Below the pieces are notes generated by a model. It was given only the letters and a program-made list of their open reading frames with translations, had not been told where the DNA came from and made no database searches. From Minicystis rosea (GTDB lineage Bacteria; Myxococcota_A; Polyangia; Polyangiales; Polyangiaceae), in NCBI GenBank assembly GCA_001931535.1, contig CP016211.1:3996501-4060500 (forward strand): 64,000 nucleotides of DNA, given 5' to 3'. The translations under genes and the position numbers were made by a program. Shown one piece after another: positions 1-8,135 of the stretch (position 1 is its first letter; the number at the start of each line of letters is the position of its first letter).

Positions 1-15
1 CGGGAGCGGCGCCGG

Positions 16-55
16 ATCGTTGGAGCTCAAACCAAATCGTTGCAGCTCCAACGAT
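16..55. repeat. Inverted repeat downstream of the left-edge operon
   Basis: A perfect 12-base inverted repeat (ATCGTTGGAGCT at 16-27, AGCTCCAACGAT at 44-55) is separated by 16 bases. A third copy of ATCGTTG at 36-42 allows a competing 7-bp hairpin with 49-55. It lies 32 bases beyond the stop codon at 87 on the minus strand, so it could act as a terminator, but there is no clear T-run. A related palindrome occurs near 43779-43794. Confidence 0.6.
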
Positions 56-86
56 TCGCGCGCGACGAGGTAACTGCGGGCGCGGA

Positions 87-998
87 TCAGGTGGTGCGGG
101 TGGTTTCGTCTTCGGCGAGCGCCGCGAACGCCTGCTCGGCGGACGCGACCATGCCGTCCGCGAGGCGGCGCGCTTCTTCGAGGCGCGGGGGCACTTGCGC
201 CGCGGCGCGGCGGAGGACGCCGAGGACGACGTCCGCCGGCTCGCGGCAGAGCGCGCGCAGCGCCAGCGCCTTGCCCGGCGGCGTGGCCACGAGCGAGAGC
301 GTGGACGCCGACCACGCGAACAGCGGGCTCGATCGCACGGCCGTGGCGAGATCGGTGAGCGGCGAGCGGCCGAGCCAGAGCGCCAAGAGCTCGGCGTAGT
401 CGTCCGGCACCACACCCGCGACGCCGGTGGCCATGTCCGCGAGCGGGACCTTCTGCGTGTCGACGCGCACGCGCCGCACCTCGCGCCACGCGAGGAGGCG
501 CGCGGGCGGTGGCTCGCCGCGGAAGCGCGCCGATCCCGTCCACCACGAGACCGTCGAGTCGGTGCGCGCGATCTCCAGCACGCGCGCGAAGGTCGCGTGA
601 CGCGAGAGCGCGCCCTCGACGTCGCGCGGCGCGGGGATGCGGGCGCAGAGCCAATCGAGGTTGCCCGCGAGGCGCAGGTAGCGGCCGCGCGTGAGCGCGC
701 TGGCGAGCCGATGGTTGCTGATTTGGATGAGATCGTTGAGGGCCGCGAGCAGGGCCCAGTCGCCTTCGTCGAGCTCGGGGAGCGCGTCGACGGGCGCGTA
801 GAGGCGCGCGCGGCGCACGCGGGCGACGTCGAGCTGGAGCGCGAGATCGCCGTCCGCGATGCGCCGATCGACGCCGCAGCGCAGGGCGAGCGGGCCGCCG
901 AAGGGACGCACCGGGTGCACGGGCCCGCCGAGCACGAGCGGGGCGAGGACCGCGTGCGCGAGCTCCTCGCAGCGCAGGCCGAGCGCCGCGTCGTCCAT
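87..998 (-). CDS. Unrecognised 303-residue protein, second gene of left-edge operon
   Basis: I do not recognise this family. The frame stays open far upstream, but the start chosen is the ATG at 998: it follows the stop of the preceding gene by two bases and has a GGGAG-type ribosome binding site about 8 bases before it. The protein begins MDDAALGLRCEELAHAV. It shows no signal peptide or convincing membrane segment, so it is probably cytoplasmic; it is Leu/Ala/Arg-rich and looks helical, with aromatic patches such as TVSWWTG. Tight coupling to the 511-residue gene upstream says they work together. The operon may continue past the window edge, though 86 bases with an inverted repeat follow the stop. 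Confidence 0.7.
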   Translation of the reverse strand: MDDAALGLRCEELAHAVLAPLVLGGPVHPVRPFGGPLALRCGVDRRIADGDLALQLDVARVRRARLYAPVDALPELDEGDWALLAALNDLIQISNHRLASALTRGRYLRLAGNLDWLCARIPAPRDVEGALSRHATFARVLEIARTDSTVSWWTGSARFRGEPPPARLLAWREVRRVRVDTQKVPLADMATGVAGVVPDDYAELLALWLGRSPLTDLATAVRSSPLFAWSASTLSLVATPPGKALALRALCREPADVVLGVLRRAAAQVPPRLEEARRLADGMVASAEQAFAALAEDETTRTT

Positions 999-1000
999 GG

Positions 1001-2536
1001 TCACTCGCTCCCGCTGGGAAGCTGAGGCGCGGCCTTGCCCGCGCCGCGCGCAAGCTCCTCGACGGAAGGGACGTCGCGCAGCGGCCGGAGGCCCGCGCCG
1101 CCGAGGAACACTTCGGGGAGCTCGGTGGCGAGCGCGGCGGTGAGGCCCTCGGACAACGCCGTCAGCGGCGCCCACGCCTGCGCTTCGAGGAGCGCCGTCT
1201 CCAGCGGGACGAACGCATCGCTCGGCACGCCGACGGCGCGACCATTGCGGTCGAGGAAGATCACTTGGCCCGACGGCGAGCCGAGCGCGCGATGGAGCAC
1301 GTCGGGCGCGACGGCGGGGACCGCGTCGTAGCCGGCCGGAATGTAGAGCCCCGCGCGAATCTCGCGGAAGAACTCGCCCACGGGGATGCCTTCGATGCCG
1401 TTCGCCTGGCGGAGGAACGCGCCCTCGTCGGTGAGCGCGATGCGCGTCTTGCGCAGCGACTCGGGGCCGAGCGCGTACGCGACGCGCCGCAGGAGGGGCA
1501 TCTCCTCGGTACGGACCCAGCTCGCCGTCACCGAGCGCCACGGCTCCGTGCTCGGCATGAGACGAAGCTTGATGGAGACGGCGTCCGCGCGCGGCGCGAT
1601 CTCGGGCGCGCGCGCCGAGGCCACCTCTTTGCGCAGATCGACGCGCGCGAACGCGCCCACGTCGCCGAGCGCGGGCAGGCGCGAGAGCTCGAGCACGTCG
1701 CGGCCGCCGCCGCGAAACAGCACCAAACCGGCTTCGTCGAAGACCGGGCACGCGCGCAGGCTCACGGGATGCCGGTACCCGACCTCGACCGCGGCGCCGG
1801 GCGCGACGGGCACGAAGACCCCGAGCCCCGGCGTGCTCGCGAGCAGCGGCGCCATGCGGGCCGGCACCTCGGGCACGCGGAAGAGGTAGCGAACCACGGG
1901 CGCATCATCGAAGCTCGATGCGGGCGGCCACTCCGCGACGCCGACCTCGGCGTCGACGCCCGAGCGCACGAAGTAATGAATGAGCGCGGGGCCGAGCCCC
2001 GCTTCGGCCGCGATCCAACGCGCGCCCGGCTCGCGATGGGTCGCGGGATCGAGGTGCGGCTCGAGCCGCAGGAGGAGCGCGCGCACCTCGATCTGCCGCT
2101 CCACGTCGTACACCTGCGAGAAGGCGTTGTGATAGAGCGAGAGGGCCGCGTCGCTGGGCGTGATCTGCCCGATGTCGTAGCCGAAGGGCGCAGCCGCGTC
2201 GCGGTACTGCACGAAGTGGCGGCTCGTGCCGGTGAACGTGTAACCGCCCGCGAGGCGCGCGACCTCGGCGATCCGGTCGAGACGATCGCTGCCTTCGGCG
2301 GAGAACGTGAGCGTGACCTCGCGCGCGCCGAGCTTGGACCGGACCACCTCGACGGTGAGGGAGCGGAGGATGTCGGCGAGCGATCCCTGCCGCGTGTAGA
2401 GCGCGAGGAACGCGACCAGCCGATCGATCGAGGGCAGGAGCACGAGCCCCTTGGCGCCGAGCGCGACGCCCTTGGCGTCGAGGCCGAGGCCGGGGGTGCG
2501 CAGGCGGGTCTGGTGGACGGCAACGCGATCGAGCAT
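1001..2536 (-). CDS. Unrecognised 511-residue protein, first gene of left-edge operon
   Basis: The protein begins MLDRVAVHQTRLRTPGLGLD from an ATG. It has no signal peptide or membrane segment and no Walker or other catalytic motif I can identify. It looks like a mixed alpha/beta protein of several modules, with phrases such as GYDIGQITPSDAALSLYHN (about residues 118-136) and a later part around EGIPVGEFFREIRAGLYIPAGY. It is followed two bases later by the 303-residue gene. A good promoter lies at 2611-2639, with a 17-codon upstream reading frame between promoter and gene. Myxobacteria carry large NTPase-linked conflict systems whose accessory 'X' proteins look like this in size and operon habit, but that link is only a guess; no NTPase is visible here. 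Confidence 0.7.
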   Translation of the reverse strand: MLDRVAVHQTRLRTPGLGLDAKGVALGAKGLVLLPSIDRLVAFLALYTRQGSLADILRSLTVEVVRSKLGAREVTLTFSAEGSDRLDRIAEVARLAGGYTFTGTSRHFVQYRDAAAPFGYDIGQITPSDAALSLYHNAFSQVYDVERQIEVRALLLRLEPHLDPATHREPGARWIAAEAGLGPALIHYFVRSGVDAEVGVAEWPPASSFDDAPVVRYLFRVPEVPARMAPLLASTPGLGVFVPVAPGAAVEVGYRHPVSLRACPVFDEAGLVLFRGGGRDVLELSRLPALGDVGAFARVDLRKEVASARAPEIAPRADAVSIKLRLMPSTEPWRSVTASWVRTEEMPLLRRVAYALGPESLRKTRIALTDEGAFLRQANGIEGIPVGEFFREIRAGLYIPAGYDAVPAVAPDVLHRALGSPSGQVIFLDRNGRAVGVPSDAFVPLETALLEAQAWAPLTALSEGLTAALATELPEVFLGGAGLRPLRDVPSVEELARGAGKAAPQLPSGSE

Positions 2537-2548
2537 GCACGGAGCCGG

Positions 2549-2602
2549 CTACGCAACCGCGGCGCGCTGGATCGCGCCGAATCGGGTGCGGTGCCGAGAC
2601 AT
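2549..2602 (-). other. Possible 17-codon leader ORF
   Basis: An ATG at 2602 lies 8 bases after the -10 hexamer TACGGT, so it would sit at or next to the transcription start. It opens a 17-residue frame (MSRHRTRFGAIQRAAVA) ending in TAG, 12 bases before the ATG of the 511-residue gene. It may be a leaderless leader peptide, or only coincidence. Confidence 0.35.
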
Positions 2603-2610
2603 GGGCGCGA

Positions 2611-2639
2611 ACCGTAAAAGCCTCGTTCCGGGCCGTCAA
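2611..2639 (-). promoter_or_regulatory. Sigma70-type promoter of left-edge operon
   Basis: On the minus strand TTGACG (2639-2634), a 17-base spacer, then TACGGT (2616-2611). Spacing is ideal and the -35 matches 5 of 6. It points at the operon starting at 2536. Confidence 0.65.
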
Positions 2640-2870
2640 GCGCGCCTCCCGCGAAGACCTCCCGGATCTCCGCGAACCGGGAGCGCGCGCGGGAACGGGT
2701 GCCGGTGAGGGGCCTCGCACCGCCCCCGGGCCGCGCTGTCATACTCGCGCTTCGCATCTGGAACACAGCCGTCGCCCCGCGTACCCTGGGGGCATGGCTG
2801 GACCTGGGGTCTTTCCCTACCCTCGCCGCCAACGCTCGCGGGTAACCCTCTCACGGCGAGTTGCGCGGCG
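2640..2870. other. Divergent intergenic region, upstream half for the kinase gene
   Basis: These bases separate the left-edge operon promoter from the kinase start at 2871. I see no convincing -35/-10 pair for the kinase: TACCCT at 2782-2787 is a possible -10 with only a poor -35. No open frame here looks coding. Confidence 0.4.
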
Positions 2871-5800
2871 ATGATGGACACCGCGTCGACGAGCCTCGTC
2901 GCGGGGCGCTTTCGCATCGAGCGCGAGATCGGTCGCGGCGCGGCGGGGATCGTGTACCGCGCGACCGACACGCTGAACGGCATTCAGGTGGCCCTCAAGG
3001 TCATCGCCGCCACCGGCACCGACGCCGTCGAGCAAGCCCGCTTCGCGCGCGAGGGGCAGGTCCTGTCGGAGCTGGATCATCCGGGGATCGTGCGGGTCGT
3101 GGCCTTCGGCTCGCTCGAAGCGGCCTGCCCCGACGGCCTCGGCCGCCGCCTCGACGAGGGCTCGGCGTACATCGCCATGGAGTGGCTCGACGGCGAGGAT
3201 CTCCAAGCCCGCCAGCGCCGCGCGCCGCTCCCGCTCCGCCAATCGCTGGAGATCGGGCAGCAGGTGGCCCTCGCGCTCGCGGCCGCCCACGACGCGGACG
3301 TCGTGCACCGCGACATCAAGCCCTCGAACATCTTCATCCTCGGCGGCGGCGAGGCGCAGCCGGCCTCGGGCGTCGTCCTCGGCGACACCGGCGGCCGCGC
3401 GCGCGGCCAGGCCCTCTACGCCAAGCTCGTGGACTTCGGCGTGGCCTCGTCGAGCGACGCGCTCCTCACGCAGACGGGCTCGCAAACGGGCGCCGTCGGC
3501 ACGCCCGCGTACATGGCGCCGGAGCAGGCGCGCGGCGACGCGACGGCCGACGCACGCAGCGACATCTACTCGCTGGGCGCGACGCTCTTCGAGCTCATCG
3601 CGGGCCGACCTCCGCACATGGGCACGAACTCGATCGCCACGCTCGCCCGCTTGGTGACGACGCCGGCCCCGCGGCTCTCCGAGCTGCTCCTCGACGTGCC
3701 GCCTCGGCTCGACGATCTCATCCACCGGATGCTCTCGTCGAACCCCGACGATCGCCCCGCGTCCGCCACCGAGGTGGCGAGCGCCATCGACGATCTGCTC
3801 CGCGACGAGAACCTGTCGGGCCTCACGCGCGCGGCCGAAGCGCCCGCGCAGGATCGGGCCTCTGGGACGGGCACGCGGTTCGTGACCACCATCGTCGCGC
3901 TCCACGTCGCGCGCGGCGACGAGCGCGCGCAGGAGATCGATCGCCTCCGCGAGCAGGGCGCCGACGCGCTGCCGCTCGGCGACGACTCGATCGTCGCGCA
4001 CCTCGGCACGCAGCGCTCCTACGGTGACGAAGGCGCGCGCGCGCTCGAGCTCGGCTTGGCGCTCTCCGCACGCGGCGCGCGCGTCGGCGTGGCCACGGGC
4101 CGCATGCGGCTCGATCGCAAGCGATCGACCGGCGAAGTGGTCGATCGCGCCGCGGCGCTCGCCCGCGAGGCGGGCGGCGGCGGCATCCTCGCCGATACGA
4201 CCACGGCCGATCTCGCGCGCGGCCGCTTCCAATTCAAGGTCCTCCCGCGCGGCATGGCGATGGTCACCGGCCTCGCGCTGCGCAAGGACGCCGGCGCGAT
4301 CGCGCCCTTCGTCGGCCGCGACGCCGAGCTCATCGCCACCCTCAACGCCTACGATCGCTGCACCGAGGATGCGACGCCCGTCATCGTCACGGTCTCCGGT
4401 CCGCCCGGCATCGGCAAGAGCCGGCTCGGTCGCGAGTTCGTCTCGCGGCTCCTCGCGCGCCCCGAAAGCAAGCCCGAGCGCCGCCATCAAGCCCCTCGCT
4501 TGATGCACGTCCGCTGCGAGTCCTACGGTCGCAGCCAAGCGCTCGGCGTCGCCACCGACGCGCTCCGCAGCCTCCTCGGCCTCTCCAAGGGCGCCTCGCT
4601 CGAGCAGGCCGAGCAAGCCGTGGCCGAGCGGCGCTTGCAGCAACGCGACGGCGGCCTCCTCGCGCGGCTCCTCGCCAACCAACCGTTCCCCGAAGGCATC
4701 GATCCGCGCGGCGCGCGCGACTCGCTCTACCTCTCGATGACGGAGCTCGTCCTCGGCGCCGCGGCCACCGAGCCCTGCGCGATGATGATCGAGGACGCGC
4801 AGTGGTCCGATCCCGAATCGATCGCCTGGGTCGACCACCTCTTGGCCCGCGGCGCGAACCGGCCCTTCTTCGCCATGCTCCTCATCCGCCCGTCGTTCTG
4901 GCGCGGCCAGGGGCAGCGCTTCGTCGGCCGCGATCACGTGCGCATCGAGCTCCGCCCCATCGCCCGCCGCGCCACGCGCGAGATCGCCCGCGCCATGATC
5001 GGCGCCGCCGCCAGCGACGCCATGCTCGATCAGGTCGCGCAGCAGGCCGCGGGCTCGCCCCTCTTCGCCGAAGAGCTGGCCCGCGTCATCGCCGCCGGCA
5101 AGGACATGGGCAAGGCCCCGACCATCGAGGCCGCCATCCAGGTCAGCCTCGACGCGCTCGAGGAGACGACCCGCGACGCCGTCGTGCGCGCCAGCGTCTT
5201 CGGCATGTCGGTGTGGGACGGGAGCCTGACCGCGCTCGGCGTCGCCGAGCCCGAGTCCGCCCTGCGCAAGCTCGTCGCCGCGGAGATGATCGTGGAGAAC
5301 GCGAGCTCGCGCTTCGCGGGCACGCGCGAGTTCATCTTCAAGCACGCGCTGGTGCGCGACGTGGCCTACGCCTCGGCCGGCGAGGATCTGAAGAAGGATC
5401 TCCACGCCTCCGCGGCCCGCTGGCTCGCGGTGATGGGCGAGGACGCGGCCACCGTCGCGCAGCACTTCGACCTCGGCGGCCTGCACGAAGAGGCCGCCGA
5501 TCACTGGGAGAACGCCGCCCGCCGCGCGCTCGCCACCAACTCGCTGCGCGAGGCGGTGACCATGGCCGATCGCGCGCTCACCTTCGCCGAGCAGCGGCCC
5601 GTCGCCTTCGCGCGCGCCGTGCTGCTCGACGAGGCGTACAGCCGCCTCGACGCGCGCGCCAGCGAGCGCGACTCGGCCATCCGCGCGATGAGCGAGAACG
5701 TCTTCGACGAGGCCAGCGAGCTCCGCACCATGGGCGCCCGCGCGCGCTACGACGACGCCTGCGCCTCCGGCTCGCCCGACATCGAAGATCGCTTGATCCA

Positions 5801-6833
5801 CGTGCGCGATCGCGCGCGCGCCCTCGACCTCGTCGACGAGGAGGCGCGCTGCTCCGCGACCCTCGCCCAACGGCACGCCTTCGCCGGCGCGCTCGTCGGC
5901 GCGGAGCGCGAGGCCGCGGCCCTGCTCGATCTCGCGGAGCGACGAAGCATCGTGTGGGCCGCCGTCGACGCATGGCAGGTCCTCGCCGTCGTGCACCAGA
6001 CCCGCGGCGAGCTGGCCACCGCGCTCGAAGCGCGCCGGAACGCGGCCCGGGCCGCGCGCGCCGCCGGCCTGCAAGAACGCGAAGCCATCCTCACCATGAA
6101 CGTCGGCTTCGCGCTCACGACCATCGGCGCGTGGGAAGAGGCCCTCTCCGAGATCCAGACCGGCCTCGGCAAAGCGCAGGAGATCGGCAGCGCCGGCGGT
6201 GTGCGCCACGGGCAGATGGTGCTGCTCTGCTGGGCCGCGACGTACGGCGCCGACGCGCGCCTCGACGCCGCCCTCTCCGAGCCGCGCGAGAGCGCCGACG
6301 AGGCCGCCGCGGGCACCTGGGTCGTGCGCGATCGCGCCACGCTCGGCGTGCTCTTCTATCGCGGCTGCGAGCTCCTTCGCGGCGACACCTCGACCTTGCC
6401 CAAGGCGCGCGCCCTCTTGAAGACCGCGGCCGAAGCCTATCGCTCCACCGACAACCGCGACGTCCTCCCCGTCGCGCTCGGCTTCTGGGCCGAAGCCGAG
6501 CGTCGCTTCGGCCACGCCGATCAGGGCGTGGAGATCGCCAGCGAAGCCGCGCGCCTCATCGAAGCCGGCGCGCCCTGCCTGCTCAACGAAGCGCCCATCT
6601 ACCTCGCCCTGCACGACGCCTGCGTCGACATGGGCGACCTCACCGGCGCCCGCGACGCCATGCAACGCGGCGTCGCCCCGCTGCTCCGTCGCTTGAAGGG
6701 CCTCGAAGGCACGCCCTACGCGCGGAGCTTCCTCCTCGGCCTGCCCCACAACTCCGCGCTGCTCGCCGCCGCCGAAGCCTACGGCTGCATCCCCGAAGAG
6801 ATCGAGCGCCTCCTCCGCCGCACCGAGAGCTGA
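2871..6833 (+). CDS. Ser/Thr protein kinase with degenerate cyclase-like domain, AAA ATPase and TPR repeats
   Basis: A cytoplasmic signalling protein of 1,320 residues. Residues 1-310 are a complete eukaryote-like kinase: glycine loop GRGAAG (21-26), Lys43, HRDIKPSN (146-153), DFG (188-190), APE (216-218). Residues about 335-470 look like a class III nucleotide cyclase fold (VATGRM, GEVVDRAAAL) without clear metal or base-binding residues, so probably a regulatory relic. A P-loop ATPase follows, with Walker A GPPGIGKS at 510-517 and a likely Walker B in MMIEDAQ near 640, then a long TPR-like helical region from about 830 to the end. This is the kinase-AAA-TPR design common in myxobacteria. 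Two ATGs are adjacent (2871, 2874). It stands alone between promoterless gaps; its targets cannot be told. Confidence 0.9.
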   Translation: MMDTASTSLVAGRFRIEREIGRGAAGIVYRATDTLNGIQVALKVIAATGTDAVEQARFAREGQVLSELDHPGIVRVVAFGSLEAACPDGLGRRLDEGSAYIAMEWLDGEDLQARQRRAPLPLRQSLEIGQQVALALAAAHDADVVHRDIKPSNIFILGGGEAQPASGVVLGDTGGRARGQALYAKLVDFGVASSSDALLTQTGSQTGAVGTPAYMAPEQARGDATADARSDIYSLGATLFELIAGRPPHMGTNSIATLARLVTTPAPRLSELLLDVPPRLDDLIHRMLSSNPDDRPASATEVASAIDDLLRDENLSGLTRAAEAPAQDRASGTGTRFVTTIVALHVARGDERAQEIDRLREQGADALPLGDDSIVAHLGTQRSYGDEGARALELGLALSARGARVGVATGRMRLDRKRSTGEVVDRAAALAREAGGGGILADTTTADLARGRFQFKVLPRGMAMVTGLALRKDAGAIAPFVGRDAELIATLNAYDRCTEDATPVIVTVSGPPGIGKSRLGREFVSRLLARPESKPERRHQAPRLMHVRCESYGRSQALGVATDALRSLLGLSKGASLEQAEQAVAERRLQQRDGGLLARLLANQPFPEGIDPRGARDSLYLSMTELVLGAAATEPCAMMIEDAQWSDPESIAWVDHLLARGANRPFFAMLLIRPSFWRGQGQRFVGRDHVRIELRPIARRATREIARAMIGAAASDAMLDQVAQQAAGSPLFAEELARVIAAGKDMGKAPTIEAAIQVSLDALEETTRDAVVRASVFGMSVWDGSLTALGVAEPESALRKLVAAEMIVENASSRFAGTREFIFKHALVRDVAYASAGEDLKKDLHASAARWLAVMGEDAATVAQHFDLGGLHEEAADHWENAARRALATNSLREAVTMADRALTFAEQRPVAFARAVLLDEAYSRLDARASERDSAIRAMSENVFDEASELRTMGARARYDDACASGSPDIEDRLIHVRDRARALDLVDEEARCSATLAQRHAFAGALVGAEREAAALLDLAERRSIVWAAVDAWQVLAVVHQTRGELATALEARRNAARAARAAGLQEREAILTMNVGFALTTIGAWEEALSEIQTGLGKAQEIGSAGGVRHGQMVLLCWAATYGADARLDAALSEPRESADEAAAGTWVVRDRATLGVLFYRGCELLRGDTSTLPKARALLKTAAEAYRSTDNRDVLPVALGFWAEAERRFGHADQGVEIASEAARLIEAGAPCLLNEAPIYLALHDACVDMGDLTGARDAMQRGVAPLLRRLKGLEGTPYARSFLLGLPHNSALLAAAEAYGCIPEEIERLLRRTES

Positions 6834-6897
6834 CGGCGCCGCAGCAACGATTCGGCCGCGCGCGATCGGTGCACGCGGCCTTCGAGGCGCCCGACGT

Positions 6898-6920
6898 CTT
6901 CGTGTCGATCCAACACGAAG
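6898..6920 (+). terminator. Hairpin after kinase gene
   Basis: CTTCGTGT (6898-6905) pairs with ACACGAAG (6913-6920) around a 7-base loop, 65 bases after the kinase stop. There is no T-run, so termination is uncertain. Confidence 0.4.
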
Positions 6921-7045
6921 CAGCGCACGCGAAGCCGTGATCGCGCCCGCGCCTCGCCCTCCCGAAGCGCATCGCGATTTCGTGGCGCGCGCGATCCATC
7001 CGCGAGACCATCGCCGTCCCTCACGGCAACAGGTGCCTCGCGAAC

Positions 7046-7972
7046 ATGCACATCCTGCACACCGACCGTCTCTTCCTGCGCTGGGTCTCGACGAACGACG
7101 CCGCCTTCATCCGAGCGCTGCTCAACGAGCCCTCCTGGATCCAGAACATCGGCGACCGCGGCGTGCGCACCGTGGAAGAAGCAGGCGCGTGGATCGAAGC
7201 GCGCCTCGTCGCGAGCTACCGCCGGCAAGGCTTCGGCTTCTGGGCCATCGAGCGACGCGCGGACGGCGTCCCGATGGGCATCTGCGGACTGACGAAGCGC
7301 GATGGGCTGCCCGACATCGACATCGGCTATGCCCTCCTGCCCGCGTTCTGGGGCTCCGGCTACGCCGTGGAGGCGGCGTCCGCGACGATGGGCTACGCGC
7401 GTCGCGTCCTCGGCGAGGGGCGCATCCTTGCCATCACCTCACCGGGCAACGCGCGATCGCAAAAGGTCCTCCGCGTGATCGGGATGCACCACCTGGAGAC
7501 CCGCGCGCTCCTCGGCGACGACGACGTGGTCGACGTGTTCACCTCGAACGACGCCCCGCCCCGCGGCGACGATCGCGCGCAGATCGACGCGCTGGCCACG
7601 CGCTTCTTCGCGCTCTTCACGAACCGCGACGGCGCCCTGCCCGCCGTCGTCGCCCTCCCCCACTTCTTCCTGCCCGGCGCCGTGATCACGCGCGTCGCTC
7701 GCGACGACCTCGCCGTGCTCGACGTCGACGGCTTCATGATGCCGCGCGCCGAGCTGCTCTCGAACGGACGCCTCGTGGGCTTCTCCGAGCGCGAGATCGA
7801 CGCGCGCACGGACGTCTCCGGTCGCATCGCCACACGATGGATCCGATACCGAAAGGCGGGCACGCTCGACGGTGCCCCGTTCGAAGCCGAAGGCACGAAG
7901 ACGATGCAGCTCGTGCGCACGGACCGCGGGTGGAAGATCGCCGCGCTCGCATGGGAGGACGCGCCGGCTTGA
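7046..7972 (+). CDS. GNAT acetyltransferase fused to an NTF2/SnoaL-like domain
   Basis: This 308-residue protein has two parts. Residues 1-165 read as a RimJ/RimL-type N-acetyltransferase: it begins TDRLFLRW, contains IGYALLPAFWGSGYAVEAA (the acetyl-CoA loop region) and ends ITSPGNARSQKVLRVIGM, the typical C-terminal motif. These enzymes transfer an acetyl group from acetyl-CoA to an amine. Residues about 180-308 resemble a SnoaL/NTF2-like cone fold (IDALATRFFALFTNRDG near its start, GWKIAALAWED at the end), a fold used for small-molecule binding. The substrate is unknown. No strong ribosome binding site precedes the ATG. It is a single gene ended by two strong hairpins. Confidence 0.85.
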   Translation: MHILHTDRLFLRWVSTNDAAFIRALLNEPSWIQNIGDRGVRTVEEAGAWIEARLVASYRRQGFGFWAIERRADGVPMGICGLTKRDGLPDIDIGYALLPAFWGSGYAVEAASATMGYARRVLGEGRILAITSPGNARSQKVLRVIGMHHLETRALLGDDDVVDVFTSNDAPPRGDDRAQIDALATRFFALFTNRDGALPAVVALPHFFLPGAVITRVARDDLAVLDVDGFMMPRAELLSNGRLVGFSEREIDARTDVSGRIATRWIRYRKAGTLDGAPFEAEGTKTMQLVRTDRGWKIAALAWEDAPA

Positions 7973-8013
7973 TGCTTCGCCGGCGCTCTCGTCACGCCTC
8001 GTAGCCATCGCCC

Positions 8014-8036
8014 CTTCGTGTCCAAGTGACACGAAG
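8014..8036 (+). terminator. Terminator hairpin of the GNAT gene
   Basis: CTTCGTGTC (8014-8022) and GACACGAAG (8028-8036) form a perfect 9-bp stem with a 5-base loop, 42 bases after the stop at 7972. Confidence 0.55.
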
Positions 8037-8082
8037 ACGCTTCGTGCCGAACGCCACGAGCCACGCGACACGCCACAAAGCA

Positions 8083-8118
8083 CGAAGCCCCACCCGGACG
8101 CATCCGGATGGGGCTTCG
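8083..8118. terminator. Bidirectional terminator between convergent genes
   Basis: CGAAGCCCCA (8083-8092) pairs with TGGGGCTTCG (8109-8118); after one mismatch CCGGA pairs with TCCGG around a CGCA tetraloop. It lies 18 bases beyond the gltI stop on the minus strand and 110 bases beyond the GNAT stop on the plus strand, so it can serve both. Confidence 0.8.
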
Positions 8119-8135
8119 CTTCGTGTGCTGGTCTG

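Noticed and set aside
2817..6749. A minus-strand open frame of 1,310 codons opposite the kinase gene
   Set aside because: Low-complexity Arg/Ala/Gly/Glu composition and no motifs; the plus strand has complete kinase and P-loop motifs.
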